A stretch of 15,186 nucleotides of DNA from an uncultured Pseudomonadota bacterium (GCA_946885605.1 CAMPGR010000092.1:1-15186); one strand, 5' to 3'; shown: positions 1 through 6,152, counted from the first letter of the stretch. Numbers and translations: made by a program. The notes: a model not told the origin generated them from the sequence alone.

Positions 1-120
1 GACCAGAACGAGCTGACGCTCCTTGACGACAAAGGCGTGCATCGGTTGCCGCGCGCTTCGAAAGACACGCTCGCGCGCCACTTGATTGCGCACATCGCGA
101 AGCTCTACCGCGTGAAGTGA
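1..120 (+). CDS. coaBC: CoaBC C-terminal end (partial)
   Basis: Frame 1 is open from the first base to the TGA at 118-120 and encodes the last 39 residues of a protein whose start lies outside the window. The segment [10 protein letters not shown] followed by a helix-like tail ([17 protein letters not shown]) looks like the end of the bifunctional phosphopantothenoylcysteine decarboxylase/phosphopantothenate-cysteine ligase, which carries out two steps of coenzyme A synthesis in the cytoplasm. The identification also leans on context: coaBC directly upstream of dut is a common proteobacterial arrangement. Its stop codon overlaps the dut GTG start, so the two genes are probably translationally coupled. 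The fragment is too short for catalytic motifs to be visible. Confidence 0.8.
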   Translation, partial: DQNELTLLDDKGVHRLPRASKDTLARHLIAHIAKLYRVK

Positions 121-566
121 GAAAAATAGACGTCAAAGTACTGGACGCGCGGCTCGACGGGCAGCTCCCTCACTACGCGACACCGGGTTCCGCCGGACTC
201 GACCTGCGCGCCTGCATTGATGCGCCGCTCACGCTGGCGCCGGGCGAGGCCGAGCTCATTCCTACCGGCATCGCGATTCATCTCGCCGACCCCGGCCTGG
301 CGGCGCTCGTGCTGCCGCGATCGGGCTTGGGCCACCGGCACGGCATCGTCCTCGGCAACCTGGTCGGCTTGATCGATTCCGATTACCAGGGGCAGATTTT
401 CGTGTCCACCTGGAACCGCGGTGCCGCGCCCTTCGTTGTCGCGCCGATGGAACGGCTTGCGCAGCTGGTCGTGGTGCCCGTGGTGCAGGTTGCTTTCAAC
501 GTGGTGAAGGAATTCGCTGCGAGCCCCCGGGGCGCCAACGGTTTCGGCAGCACCGGCAAGCAGTGA
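117..566 (+). CDS. dut: Deoxyuridine 5'-triphosphate nucleotidohydrolase (dUTPase)
   Basis: Hydrolyses dUTP to dUMP and pyrophosphate, which keeps uracil out of DNA and supplies dUMP for thymidylate synthesis; cytoplasmic homotrimer in this family. All five dUTPase motifs are present in the 149-residue product: SAGLDLRA (25-32), [10 protein letters not shown] (67-76), GLIDSDYQG (84-92, with Asp87 as the expected catalytic base), RLAQLVVVP (113-121) and [11 protein letters not shown] (138-148, the flexible P-loop-like C-terminal arm). The length is normal for the bacterial trimeric enzyme. The GTG start overlaps the coaBC stop (GTGA), and only 10 bases separate its stop from the next gene, so it sits inside an operon. 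No separate promoter is evident. Confidence 0.97.
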   Translation: MRKIDVKVLDARLDGQLPHYATPGSAGLDLRACIDAPLTLAPGEAELIPTGIAIHLADPGLAALVLPRSGLGHRHGIVLGNLVGLIDSDYQGQIFVSTWNRGAAPFVVAPMERLAQLVVVPVVQVAFNVVKEFAASPRGANGFGSTGKQ

Positions 567-576
567 CTCATCGCGC

Positions 577-960
577 ATGACGTCCGCGCTCGTACTCTTC
601 GCCCACGGCGCGCGCGACCCCGAGTGGGCCATACCCTTCCGCAAGATACGGCAGCGCGTCAGCGCGCGTTGCCCCGCGCTCACCGTGGAGCTCGCATTCC
701 TGGAGCTCATGCCGCCCGCGCTCGACGAAGTGCTGGAGCGGCTCGCCGCGAACGGGCACGCGAAAATCACCATTGCGCCGCTTTTCATGGCACAAGGCGG
801 GCATCTGAAGCAGGACCTGTCGCGCCTGCTAGACGCGCTACGCGCGCGCTATCCGCAGCTCGTGCTCGACCTGCTCCCTGCGATCGGAGAGGTCGACCCC
901 ATGCTCGAGGCGATCAGCGACTGGCTCTGCAGTGCCATTGAGCCGGTAAAGCAAACATGA
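577..960 (+). CDS. Short CbiX-type sirohydrochlorin chelatase-like protein
   Basis: A 127-residue protein of the small CbiX class, a single-domain ancestor-type chelatase that inserts cobalt or iron into sirohydrochlorin for cobalamin or siroheme synthesis. Visible family features are the N-terminal LVLFAHGARDP (6-15, His10 being the first metal-binding histidine), FLELMPPAL (41-49), and IAPLFMAQGGHLKQDL (66-81, His76 being the second conserved histidine). The length matches CbiXS rather than the two-domain CbiX/CbiK proteins. The start is 10 bases after dut with no clear Shine-Dalgarno, and the stop overlaps the next ATG (ATGA), so expression is probably coupled. No other tetrapyrrole gene is present, so the true metal and substrate cannot be assigned from context. 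Confidence 0.85.
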   Translation: MTSALVLFAHGARDPEWAIPFRKIRQRVSARCPALTVELAFLELMPPALDEVLERLAANGHAKITIAPLFMAQGGHLKQDLSRLLDALRARYPQLVLDLLPAIGEVDPMLEAISDWLCSAIEPVKQT

Positions 961-1406
961 ACGTGGTGTCGTTCAGGAGCACGGCGCTCGCAGCCGTGCT
1001 GTCCCTCGCTGCCGCATTCGCCCGCGCGGAACTGCCGCAAATCACGCTGCAGCTCTCCGGACACAAGCTCGCTGCAGAAGTGGCGAGCACCGAAGCGGAG
1101 CGCTCGCGCGGCTTGATGCACCGGCGCATGCTCCCCGAGAACCGCGGCATGCTCTTCGTATTCCCGCAGAGCGCGCTGCACGCGATGTGGATGGTGAATA
1201 CCTATGTGCCGCTCTCGGTCGCTTTCCTCGATGCAGAAGGCGTCATCATCAATATCGAGGACATGATGCCGCTCACGCAGACACCCCATCCGGCGTCGCG
1301 CCCCGCCAAGTACGCGCTGGAAGCAAACCGCGGCTGGTTCAGCAAGCGCGGGATTCAGGCCGGCGCCAGAGTGGAAGGGCTCGACCGCGCGCCGCCCGCG
1401 AGATAA
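957..1406 (+). CDS. Secreted DUF192 family protein
   Basis: A 149-residue DUF192 protein with an N-terminal signal peptide (hydrophobic stretch about residues 9-23, likely cleavage after AFARA). The recognised family blocks are ERSRGLMHRRMLPENRGMLFVF (about 48-69), MWMVNTYVPLSVAFLD (77-92) and LEANRGWFSKRGIQAG (121-136). The molecular function of DUF192 proteins is not established to my knowledge; the fold is a small beta barrel and many members are periplasmic, as predicted here. The ATG overlaps the chelatase stop by four bases (ATGA), making it the last gene of the coaBC-dut operon. Its stop lies inside the A-run that forms the T-tract of the convergent terminator. Confidence 0.92.
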   Translation: MNVVSFRSTALAAVLSLAAAFARAELPQITLQLSGHKLAAEVASTEAERSRGLMHRRMLPENRGMLFVFPQSALHAMWMVNTYVPLSVAFLDAEGVIINIEDMMPLTQTPHPASRPAKYALEANRGWFSKRGIQAGARVEGLDRAPPAR

Positions 1407-1428
1407 AACCGGGCGCTTCCGGCGCCCG
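1404..1428 (-). terminator. Intrinsic terminator of the PuuD-like operon
   Basis: Read on the minus strand this is a 7-bp GC stem (1422-1428 with 1410-1416, 5-base loop) followed after two bases by TTTT. It lies about 50 bases past the stop of the PuuD-like gene. On the plus strand no T-run follows the stem, so it should mainly stop minus-strand transcription. A second 6-bp inverted repeat (1430-1435 with 1439-1444, 3-base loop) lies just before it in the minus direction and could add to the structure. Confidence 0.7.
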
Positions 1429-1479
1429 TGCCGCTCGAAGCGGCTCCACCAACGAGCGCCGGCCGGGCGGGCCTTGGTA

Positions 1480-1974
1480 TCAGCCGAAAAAGACGCCCTG
1501 GTGGCCGGCTGCCGCCATGAAGAAGAGCATGGGAAGGGAAAGCATCGTATTCGTGCGCGAGGCGAGGAAAGCGACCCGACGCGCTTTCGCCTTCGCCGCG
1601 TCGTCCGCTGTCACGAAGCCCAGTATTTTCTTCTGATTGGGCCAGATGAGGACCCATACGTTGAAGAGCATGATGGTGCCGAGCCAGGCGCCTACGCCGA
1701 TCGCATAGAACGCCCGATCGAGGAAGAAGAAAGCCTTGAAGAAATTCCCGCCGAGCAACATTGCGCCCAGGAGCCAGGTCGCCACAGCCGCCCAGCGGAA
1801 CCAGAAGAGCGCGCGCGGGGCGACGTGCTTGGTGATGCCGGCGCCGGTGTTGTCCTTCGCGGCCTCGGCGAGTGCGGGCACCTGCACGAAGTTGAAGTAA
1901 TAGAGCAGTCCGATCCACATCACGCCCGAAGCGATGTGCAGCCAGCGGCCAATTCCGAGTTGTATGAAGTCCAT
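1480..1974 (-). CDS. PuuD-like (urate oxidase N-terminal domain) membrane protein
   Basis: A 164-residue integral membrane protein with about four hydrophobic segments (roughly 11-31, 56-77, 88-110 and 142-158). It resembles the N-terminal membrane domain of PuuD urate hydroxylases (Urate_ox_N, Pfam PF06181): HIASGVMWIGLLYYFNFVQVP near 13-33, PRALFWFRWAAVATWLLG (53-70), NVWVLIWPNQKKIL (105-118) and SRTNTMLSLPMLFFMA (139-154). His13, His50 and His158 are candidate cofactor ligands. Full PuuD has more helices and a C-terminal cytochrome c domain; both are missing, and no purine genes are nearby, so urate oxidation is doubtful and a haem-linked or unknown role is equally possible. A GGGGAG Shine-Dalgarno precedes the ATG, 10 bases after a 31-residue membrane peptide gene. 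Confidence 0.85.
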   Translation of the reverse strand: MDFIQLGIGRWLHIASGVMWIGLLYYFNFVQVPALAEAAKDNTGAGITKHVAPRALFWFRWAAVATWLLGAMLLGGNFFKAFFFLDRAFYAIGVGAWLGTIMLFNVWVLIWPNQKKILGFVTADDAAKAKARRVAFLASRTNTMLSLPMLFFMAAAGHQGVFFG

Positions 1975-1984
1975 GGCTCTCCCC

Positions 1985-2080
1985 TTATTGCAGCGCCATT
2001 TTGACGATGTAGTACAAAACCAACGTGAGGACCAGACCCGAAATCACTGTGCCCCACAGCGAATCAAGCGGGTTCTTCAT
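1985..2080 (-). CDS. Small 31-residue single-pass membrane peptide
   Basis: A short reading frame with strong translation signals: ATG preceded by AAGGAG with a 6-base gap, and TAA 10 bases before the start of the PuuD-like gene. The peptide begins MKNPLDSLWG, continues with one hydrophobic helix (TVISGLVLTLVLYYIV, residues 11-26) and ends KMALQ. The architecture is a short polar N-terminus, one membrane span and a short basic tail, as in small subunits that accompany membrane complexes. I do not recognise a family. Tight spacing suggests co-translation with the PuuD-like protein and a possible physical association, which is inference. It is easily missed because of its length. Confidence 0.75.
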   Translation of the reverse strand: MKNPLDSLWGTVISGLVLTLVLYYIVKMALQ

Positions 2081-2086
2081 TGCAGT

Positions 2087-2092
2087 CTCCTT
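2087..2092 (-). promoter_or_regulatory. Shine-Dalgarno of the small membrane peptide
   Basis: AAGGAG on the minus strand, six bases before the ATG at 2080. It is one of the better ribosome binding sites in the window and is the main evidence that the 31-codon frame is translated. Confidence 0.75.
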
Positions 2093-2178
2093 TTGATCGT
2101 GGTTGTTGTTCGGAAAGAGCCGGGCTTAGGGTAGCGAAAGCAGGCACGGTAGGCAATAGCGGAGTTTGCACACGTCAT

Positions 2179-2201
2179 AAAAAAGGGCGCTCGCGCGCCC
2201 C
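2179..2201 (-). terminator. Intrinsic terminator of sodB
   Basis: On the minus strand, a GC hairpin (GGGCGC, loop GCGA, GCGCCC; 2195-2200 with 2185-2190) is followed directly by TTTTTT. It starts about 30 bases after the sodB stop. The plus strand also has a TTTTGTTT run after the stem, so the structure could work both ways, but no plus-strand gene ends here. It also insulates the downstream minus-strand PuuD-like unit from sodB transcription. Confidence 0.88.
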
Positions 2202-2232
2202 TTTTGTTTCAGCTCGCGCGCGCTTCAGCGCA

Positions 2233-2814
2233 TCACGCGCCGTACTGATCCGCCGCGAAGCTCCAGTTCACCACATTCCAGAACGCCGCGACATAATCGG
2301 GGCGCCGGTTGCGGTAATCGATGTAGTAAGCATGCTCCCAGACGTCGCACGTCAGGAGCGGCTTGCGATCGGTCGTAATGGGAGTGCCTGCGTTCGATGT
2401 CGATTCAATCGAGATCGAGCCGTCGCTGTTCCTTACCAGCCACGCCCAGCCCGATCCGAACGTGTCGACAGCCGTCTTGGCGAACTGCTTCTTGAATTCG
2501 TCGTACGAGCCAAACTGCTTGTCGATGGCGGCGGAGAGTTTTCCGACGGGCTTGCCCCCGCCCTTGGGCGACATGCAGTTCCAGTAGAAAGTATGGTTCC
2601 ACGCCTGCCCGGCATTGTTGAACACGCGGCCCTGCGACTGGCGGACGATGTCTTCCAGCGACATCGATTCGAATTCGGTCCCGCGGATGATGTCGTTCAG
2701 CGTGTTTACGTAGGCCTGGTGGTGCTTGCCGTAGTGATACTCGAGCGTCTCTTGTGAGATGTGCGGCTGGAGCGCATCGAGCGCATACGGAAGCGGGGGC
2801 AGCTCATGCTTCAC
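2233..2814 (-). CDS. sodB: Iron superoxide dismutase
   Basis: Dismutates superoxide to oxygen and hydrogen peroxide in the cytoplasm. The 193-residue product has the usual FeSOD length. Metal ligands are His27 ([12 protein letters not shown]), His74 (NHTFYWN), Asp157 and His161 ([11 protein letters not shown]). Gln70 in NNAGQAWNH is the second-shell glutamine typical of iron rather than manganese enzymes. The start is GTG at 2814, eight bases after a perfect AAGGAGG; this gives the normal [10 protein letters not shown]-terminus. The frame stays open upstream to 3144, but that would add about 110 residues not seen in the family. A terminator follows, and upstream is a roughly 245-base leader behind a TATAAT promoter, so the gene is probably monocistronic. 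Confidence 0.97.
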   Translation of the reverse strand: MKHELPPLPYALDALQPHISQETLEYHYGKHHQAYVNTLNDIIRGTEFESMSLEDIVRQSQGRVFNNAGQAWNHTFYWNCMSPKGGGKPVGKLSAAIDKQFGSYDEFKKQFAKTAVDTFGSGWAWLVRNSDGSISIESTSNAGTPITTDRKPLLTCDVWEHAYYIDYRNRRPDYVAAFWNVVNWSFAADQYGA

Positions 2815-2822
2815 TGTTTGAA

Positions 2823-2829
2823 CCTCCTT
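2823..2829 (-). promoter_or_regulatory. Shine-Dalgarno fixing the sodB GTG start
   Basis: AAGGAGG on the minus strand, eight bases before the GTG at 2814. It decides the start against the much longer in-frame extension, since nothing comparable precedes any upstream start codon. Confidence 0.9.
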
Positions 2830-3060
2830 GTACCGTTGAGGATGACCAAACGGGACGTGCGACTTCAGTTCTCTTGCGCCGTTCCGCGAATAGGGCAACG
2901 TGACAGAGGCCACGTCACCAAGGGTGACATGCGCGGCGCAGCGAAGGTTCCGGCTGCCCCTCATGCGGGACTTGCAGCGCCCTGAGCAGGGCAGCGAGAC
3001 GTTGCGCGAACGGCAACCCTCTCCGATGCACGCATAGTGTTGCGGTTTAGCAACTGGCGT
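2830..3060 (-). other. Structured non-coding leader of sodB
   Basis: This stretch is the bulk of the 405-base gap between sodB and the divergent barrel gene, and I see no gene in it. It is rich in short perfect dyads: GTCACC-3-GGTGAC (2914-2928), an overlapping CGTGAC-8-GTCACG pairing on the minus strand (2899-2919 region, sharing the middle arm), GCCCTG-2-CAGGGC (2979-2992), and two GTTGC/GCAAC dyads with 7- and 6-base centres (3001-3017 and 3039-3054). If the TATAAT at 3068 is used, all of these lie in the sodB 5' untranslated RNA; alternatively some are operators. The rest of the gap (3097-3219) shows nothing clear beyond weak promoter-like matches for the divergent gene. Confidence 0.5.
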
Positions 3061-3067
3061 GCCAGGA

Positions 3068-3096
3068 ATTATAGGCTGTTTTTCAGTGTCTTGCAG
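3068..3096 (-). promoter_or_regulatory. Putative sodB promoter
   Basis: On the minus strand a perfect TATAAT (3068-3073) lies 17 bases after a poor -35 match, CTGCAA (3091-3096). Transcription would begin near 3061, giving a 5' leader of about 245 bases. The weak -35 suggests an activator or a modest basal level. A promoter closer to the gene cannot be excluded, but I found no equally good -10 there. Confidence 0.55.
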
Positions 3097-3225
3097 CGCA
3101 CATATCAAGCAGCTCCGTAACACTGCAGTTCGCGGCCGCTTCACCGGAGTGCGAGGCGAGGTCCGGATTGGCTAGAATTGACACCGAAAACGTGCAACGA
3201 AGCGCGTAGACGATAACCCGTGCCG

Positions 3226-4050
3226 ATGAAGCGAGTATCGAACAAGCATTTAATCCTTGGAGCGACGGCGATAGCCGCAGGGGTCGCCGTGGGGGCTGCA
3301 TTCGCCGGCGCTCCGGACAGCCCCGCGCAACTGGGTTTGGGTGCCGGCCCCCCCACACTCAAAGCGGCGAAGGACGAGGCCGATCCCACGAATCCGCGCC
3401 TCAGGTTGCCGCGCAGCGTGGCCAACGGCCTCGCACTCGACTTCGTGCAGCCAAACGATGCCGGCGGAACGATGTTCTATGGCGGCACTCGCAATACCGG
3501 AGGACTCGGTCTTTCGAGCCCCGAATTTGTCGGGGGCATGGTGTACCCACTGTCTGCAAAGTGGTTTTCCAGTCTCGAAACCAGCGTAGACGCAAAGTCG
3601 GCCACCAGCCGCGGTTACGGGCTTCTGGGGCAGGTGCACCGCTCGCTGCCCGGCGGCTGGGACATGAGCGTGGGTCTGCGTTACCGGGTGTCCGAAACCG
3701 CTGCCTCACCGTTATTCGGCAGCGCCATAGACGGCGCGCCGCTTCCCGAGCGGGCCTGGGCGCTCTATCCCCCGGCCGCTGGCACGAGCGCTAGCGCCGG
3801 CTACGAGTTGCGGCTGAATTACCGCTACGGCGAACGCAATACGCTGGGCCTCACCTACGGGTCGGGAAACGAGCCGGATTACGCGCGACAATTCCCTGGC
3901 GCACAGCCCGGTGAGGGGCGGCAGTTCGGTCTCACGGGCGAGCATTGGCTCACTCCGGAATGGGCGCTCAATTACGGAGTCATGGCGCAGCAACAGATCG
4001 GCCCGCATCGCGGGCAAGGCTTGCGCCTCGGTCTGCGGTATCGCTTCTGA
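3226..4050 (+). CDS. YaiO-like outer-membrane beta-barrel protein
   Basis: A 274-residue exported protein. The signal peptide has a basic n-region (MKRVSNKH), a hydrophobic core (about 9-26) and a likely cleavage site AFA-GAP after residue 27. The rest is rich in alternating aromatic/polar strands with G-Y-R patterns, such as YELRLNYRYGERNTLGLTYG, and the chain ends in LRLGLRYRF, whose terminal Phe is the classic signal for barrel insertion by the BAM machinery. The repeated RYGxRNTxGxxYGxG pattern resembles the YaiO family; the function is unknown. A GTG at 3220 could add two residues; I chose the ATG, as neither has a Shine-Dalgarno. It is transcribed divergently from sodB and followed at 135 bases by a lipoprotein gene. 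Confidence 0.8.
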   Translation: MKRVSNKHLILGATAIAAGVAVGAAFAGAPDSPAQLGLGAGPPTLKAAKDEADPTNPRLRLPRSVANGLALDFVQPNDAGGTMFYGGTRNTGGLGLSSPEFVGGMVYPLSAKWFSSLETSVDAKSATSRGYGLLGQVHRSLPGGWDMSVGLRYRVSETAASPLFGSAIDGAPLPERAWALYPPAAGTSASAGYELRLNYRYGERNTLGLTYGSGNEPDYARQFPGAQPGEGRQFGLTGEHWLTPEWALNYGVMAQQQIGPHRGQGLRLGLRYRF

Positions 4051-4205
4051 AGCACAGGACGCACTGACGCCGCCGCGGTCCTAAAAAGCGGTGTGATCCG
4101 AACAGACCACACCACTCCAGCCGCCGCCAGCCGCCGGCGCACACGCGGGCGGATACCATGCTGGCGGCATAACTCATCGTCCCCATGCGGCTTCGGTGTT
4201 CTATC

Positions 4206-4865
4206 ATGGCTTGCGTACCGACCATCCCTCGCCCAGCGCGCCTCGTCATCGCCTGCGCCGCAGCATTCGTGCTCTCGGGATGCTTCAACGCGCAGATCTT
4301 CCCGACCCGTCACGATAACGTCATCTCGCTGCGCAAGGGTGATCTCGAAGCAGCCGGCATCGCTTTCATCACGCCTTCCGCCGCGACCGGGCAGGAAGAG
4401 GAAAAGCAGGCGGTCGCGCTCACGTTCACCGATATCCTTAAGCAGGAGCGGCCAGCGGTACGCGTCGTTACGCTCGCCGAAGCACTGGGCGCCATCAACA
4501 AGGCCGGTCTAGCCGAAGACTATCGCCGCCTGTACGACGATTACCGCTATACCGGGCTCTTTGAGCGCGAGATGCTGCGCAAGCTCGGCGCGATTACCGG
4601 CGCACGCTATATCGCGCAGCTCAAGTTGCAGCGCTTCGGGCAGGGCGAGAAGGAGCGCTTCGGCGCGCTCGGCTTTCGCATCATCGAAACCCGCTATGCC
4701 AGCCTGCGGCTCTTCTTCCAGATCTGGGACAGCCGCGACGGCACGATCGCCTGGGAAGGCATGCAGGAAACGCATTACGCGCAGGACGGCGTTGCCGAAA
4801 AGGCGGTGTCGCTGCGCATCATGGTGGAGCACACCGCGCGCGATCTGATCTCCCGGCTGCCATGA
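4206..4865 (+). CDS. Conserved hypothetical lipoprotein
   Basis: A 219-residue predicted lipoprotein. The N-terminus has Arg9 and Arg12, a hydrophobic core (13-23) and the lipobox LSGC with lipidated Cys26; the +2 residue is Phe, so outer-membrane sorting is expected. The mature part mixes helices and strands; segments such as LGAITGARYIAQLKLQRFG and SLRLFFQIWDSRDGTIAWEG are reminiscent of the anticodon-binding-like fold of LpoB/CsgG-type lipoproteins, where the second matches a regulator-domain strand pattern of the type lRlxDxxxGxixW. That link is weak inference and I do not recognise the family. An ATG at 4185 would add seven residues; 4206 gives a more normal signal peptide. The gene converges on pcm with only 36 bases between, and no clear terminator. 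Confidence 0.75.
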   Translation: MACVPTIPRPARLVIACAAAFVLSGCFNAQIFPTRHDNVISLRKGDLEAAGIAFITPSAATGQEEEKQAVALTFTDILKQERPAVRVVTLAEALGAINKAGLAEDYRRLYDDYRYTGLFEREMLRKLGAITGARYIAQLKLQRFGQGEKERFGALGFRIIETRYASLRLFFQIWDSRDGTIAWEGMQETHYAQDGVAEKAVSLRIMVEHTARDLISRLP

Positions 4866-4901
4866 CCCGGCGGCGCGCAAAGAGGTTCTATCCTTGGACG
4901 G

Positions 4902-5648
4902 CTACTGGCTGCGCGTGAGCGGAACAAAGCGCACGGCGAGGATATCGCGCTTCGTGACCGTGCCGTCCGCCTTCTTCTGCACGAGCACGAGCGTCTGTGC
5001 GCCGTACTGGCTCCCCACGGGTATGACGACGCGGCCGCCGGGTTTCAGCTGATCGATCAGCGGCTGCGGAATCTCCTGTCCCGCCGCCGTGACCATGATG
5101 GCGTCGAACGGCGCGTGCTCGGGCCAGCCGTTGTAGCCGTCGCCGGTCTTCGATTCGATGTTGCTGTATCCAAGTGCCCTGAAACGCTCTACGGCCGTTT
5201 GTGCCAGCGACTCGATGATCTCGACGGTGTAGACCGTGTTGGCGAGTTCCGCGAGGACGGCCGCCTGATAGCCGGAGCCGGTGCCGATCTCGAGCACGCG
5301 GTCCATCGGCTGCACGTCCAGGAAATCGGTCATGAGGCCAACGATGAAGGGCTGCGAGATCGTCTGCCCGCTGCCGATCGGCAGCGGGCGGTTGAGATAC
5401 GCGCGGCGTTCCTCCTCGGGCGGGACGAACCGATGCCGCGGCACCTTCGCAAGAGCGGCCATCACCCGCTCGCTCAACGCCGCCCGGCCCGTTTCCCGCT
5501 GCGTCTCGCGCACCACTCGTGCAATATCGTCGAGCATCTTTCTGCGACTCGCCGTATCGGGTTCGGCAGACGCGGCGCCTGCCACCCGCCCCCGGGCGGC
5601 GCCCAGTGCGGCCAGCCACGCGCAGAAACAGCGCCGCAATGGGTCCAT
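4902..5648 (-). CDS. pcm: Exported protein-L-isoaspartate O-methyltransferase
   Basis: Methylates isoaspartyl residues in aged proteins using S-adenosylmethionine, starting their repair to aspartate. The 248-residue product has the PCMT core: IGSGQTISQPFIVGLM (91-106, family signature around the substrate site), SAM motif I VLEIGTGSGYQ (118-128), VYTVEII (139-145), GDGYNGWPEHAPFDAIMV (169-186) and LKPGGRVVIPVG (201-212). Unlike the cytoplasmic enzyme, it begins MDPLRRCF with a short hydrophobic core and a likely signal-peptidase site near residues 24-28 (AGAASA), so it is probably periplasmic or envelope-bound. A TTG at 5708 would extend it by 20 residues but destroys the signal-peptide layout. 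No clear Shine-Dalgarno. It lies 72 bases after psiF on the same strand. Confidence 0.9.
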   Translation of the reverse strand: MDPLRRCFCAWLAALGAARGRVAGAASAEPDTASRRKMLDDIARVVRETQRETGRAALSERVMAALAKVPRHRFVPPEEERRAYLNRPLPIGSGQTISQPFIVGLMTDFLDVQPMDRVLEIGTGSGYQAAVLAELANTVYTVEIIESLAQTAVERFRALGYSNIESKTGDGYNGWPEHAPFDAIMVTAAGQEIPQPLIDQLKPGGRVVIPVGSQYGAQTLVLVQKKADGTVTKRDILAVRFVPLTRSQ

Positions 5649-5720
5649 AGACGTGACAAGGCCATACCCGTTCCCGCGAGTATGCCCTTCGTCGCGTGCC
5701 CCGGGCAACCGAACGGCGCT

Positions 5721-6092
5721 TCAGCCTTTCAGGCACTCGCTCATGAACTCCTTGCGCTCGTCGCCTTTGAGCTTCTTGTCCGCCGCCTGCTTGTTGCAGG
5801 CTTTCATCCGGTCCTGCTGCGCCTTGTGCTTGTCCGAGGCGACCTCTTCGCCCTTGAGACAGCTGCTCATGAATTTCTTGCGCTCCTCGCCTTCCAGCTT
5901 GCGATCCGCCGCCTTCGCATTGCACTCTTTCATGCGCGCTTGCTGGGCTTTCTGCTTTTCGGTCAGCTCCTTCTGCGGTTTTTCCGCGGCCGGGGCGGAC
6001 TTCTTCTCGGTATCCTTCGCCTTGTCCTGTGCGAAAGCCGCTGGCGATGCCGCAAGCATCAAAGAACAGAGCGCTACCATCAAGGTTTTCAT
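5721..6092 (-). CDS. psiF: PsiF-repeat exported protein
   Basis: A 123-residue secreted, highly charged protein with two PsiF repeats. A signal peptide (MKTLMVALCSLMLAASPAAFA, about 1-21) is followed by a Lys/Glu/Ala-rich linker and two near-identical units at 48-81 and 90-123. Each has the pattern KAQQxRMKxCNxxAADxKL, then ERKxFMSxCLKG, and one cysteine pair (57/78 and 99/120), probably disulfide-linked in the periplasm. PsiF is named for phosphate-starvation induction in E. coli; its function is unknown. The start is ATG at 6092 with GAGGAGA just upstream; a longer frame to 6167 lacks such a site and would bury the signal peptide. It is followed by the exported pcm. Confidence 0.93.
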   Translation of the reverse strand: MKTLMVALCSLMLAASPAAFAQDKAKDTEKKSAPAAEKPQKELTEKQKAQQARMKECNAKAADRKLEGEERKKFMSSCLKGEEVASDKHKAQQDRMKACNKQAADKKLKGDERKEFMSECLKG

Positions 6093-6119
6093 CGTCGTCT
6101 CCTCGCTTGAGTCGATAAG

Positions 6120-6152
6120 CCGTCCCTCGCGGACGGTCCACTGAGCGTCAGT
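6120..6152. other. Paired inverted repeats upstream of psiF
   Basis: Two perfect dyads lie in the 87-base gap between the LLM oxidoreductase stop and psiF: CCGTCC-5-GGACGG (6120-6136) and ACTGA-GCG-TCAGT (6140-6152). The first could form a terminator-like hairpin for the LLM gene but has no T-run (minus-strand continuation CTTATCG). The second looks more like an operator. Neither matches a site I can name. Confidence 0.4.

Noticed and set aside
2233..3144. 303-residue version of SodB
   Set aside because: The extra N-terminal residues have no family counterpart, and a perfect AAGGAGG sits before the GTG at 2814.
3173..3183. TAGAAT and TTGACA promoter-like hexamers before the barrel gene
   Set aside because: TAGAAT lacks a -35 at proper spacing and TTGACA lacks a -10; not enough for a promoter call.
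4090..4113. GGTGTG-12-CACACC inverted repeat after the barrel gene
   Set aside because: Large loop and no T-run on either side, so I did not call a terminator; possible chance dyad.
5115..6110. 331-codon open frame on the plus strand opposite pcm and psiF
   Set aside because: Antisense shadow of pcm and psiF, no recognisable domain, no ribosome binding site.
4888..6141. 417-codon open frame on the minus strand across pcm and psiF
   Set aside because: It overlaps two well-supported genes in another frame and its translation is low-complexity Arg/Gly, typical of a shadow frame in GC-rich coding DNA.
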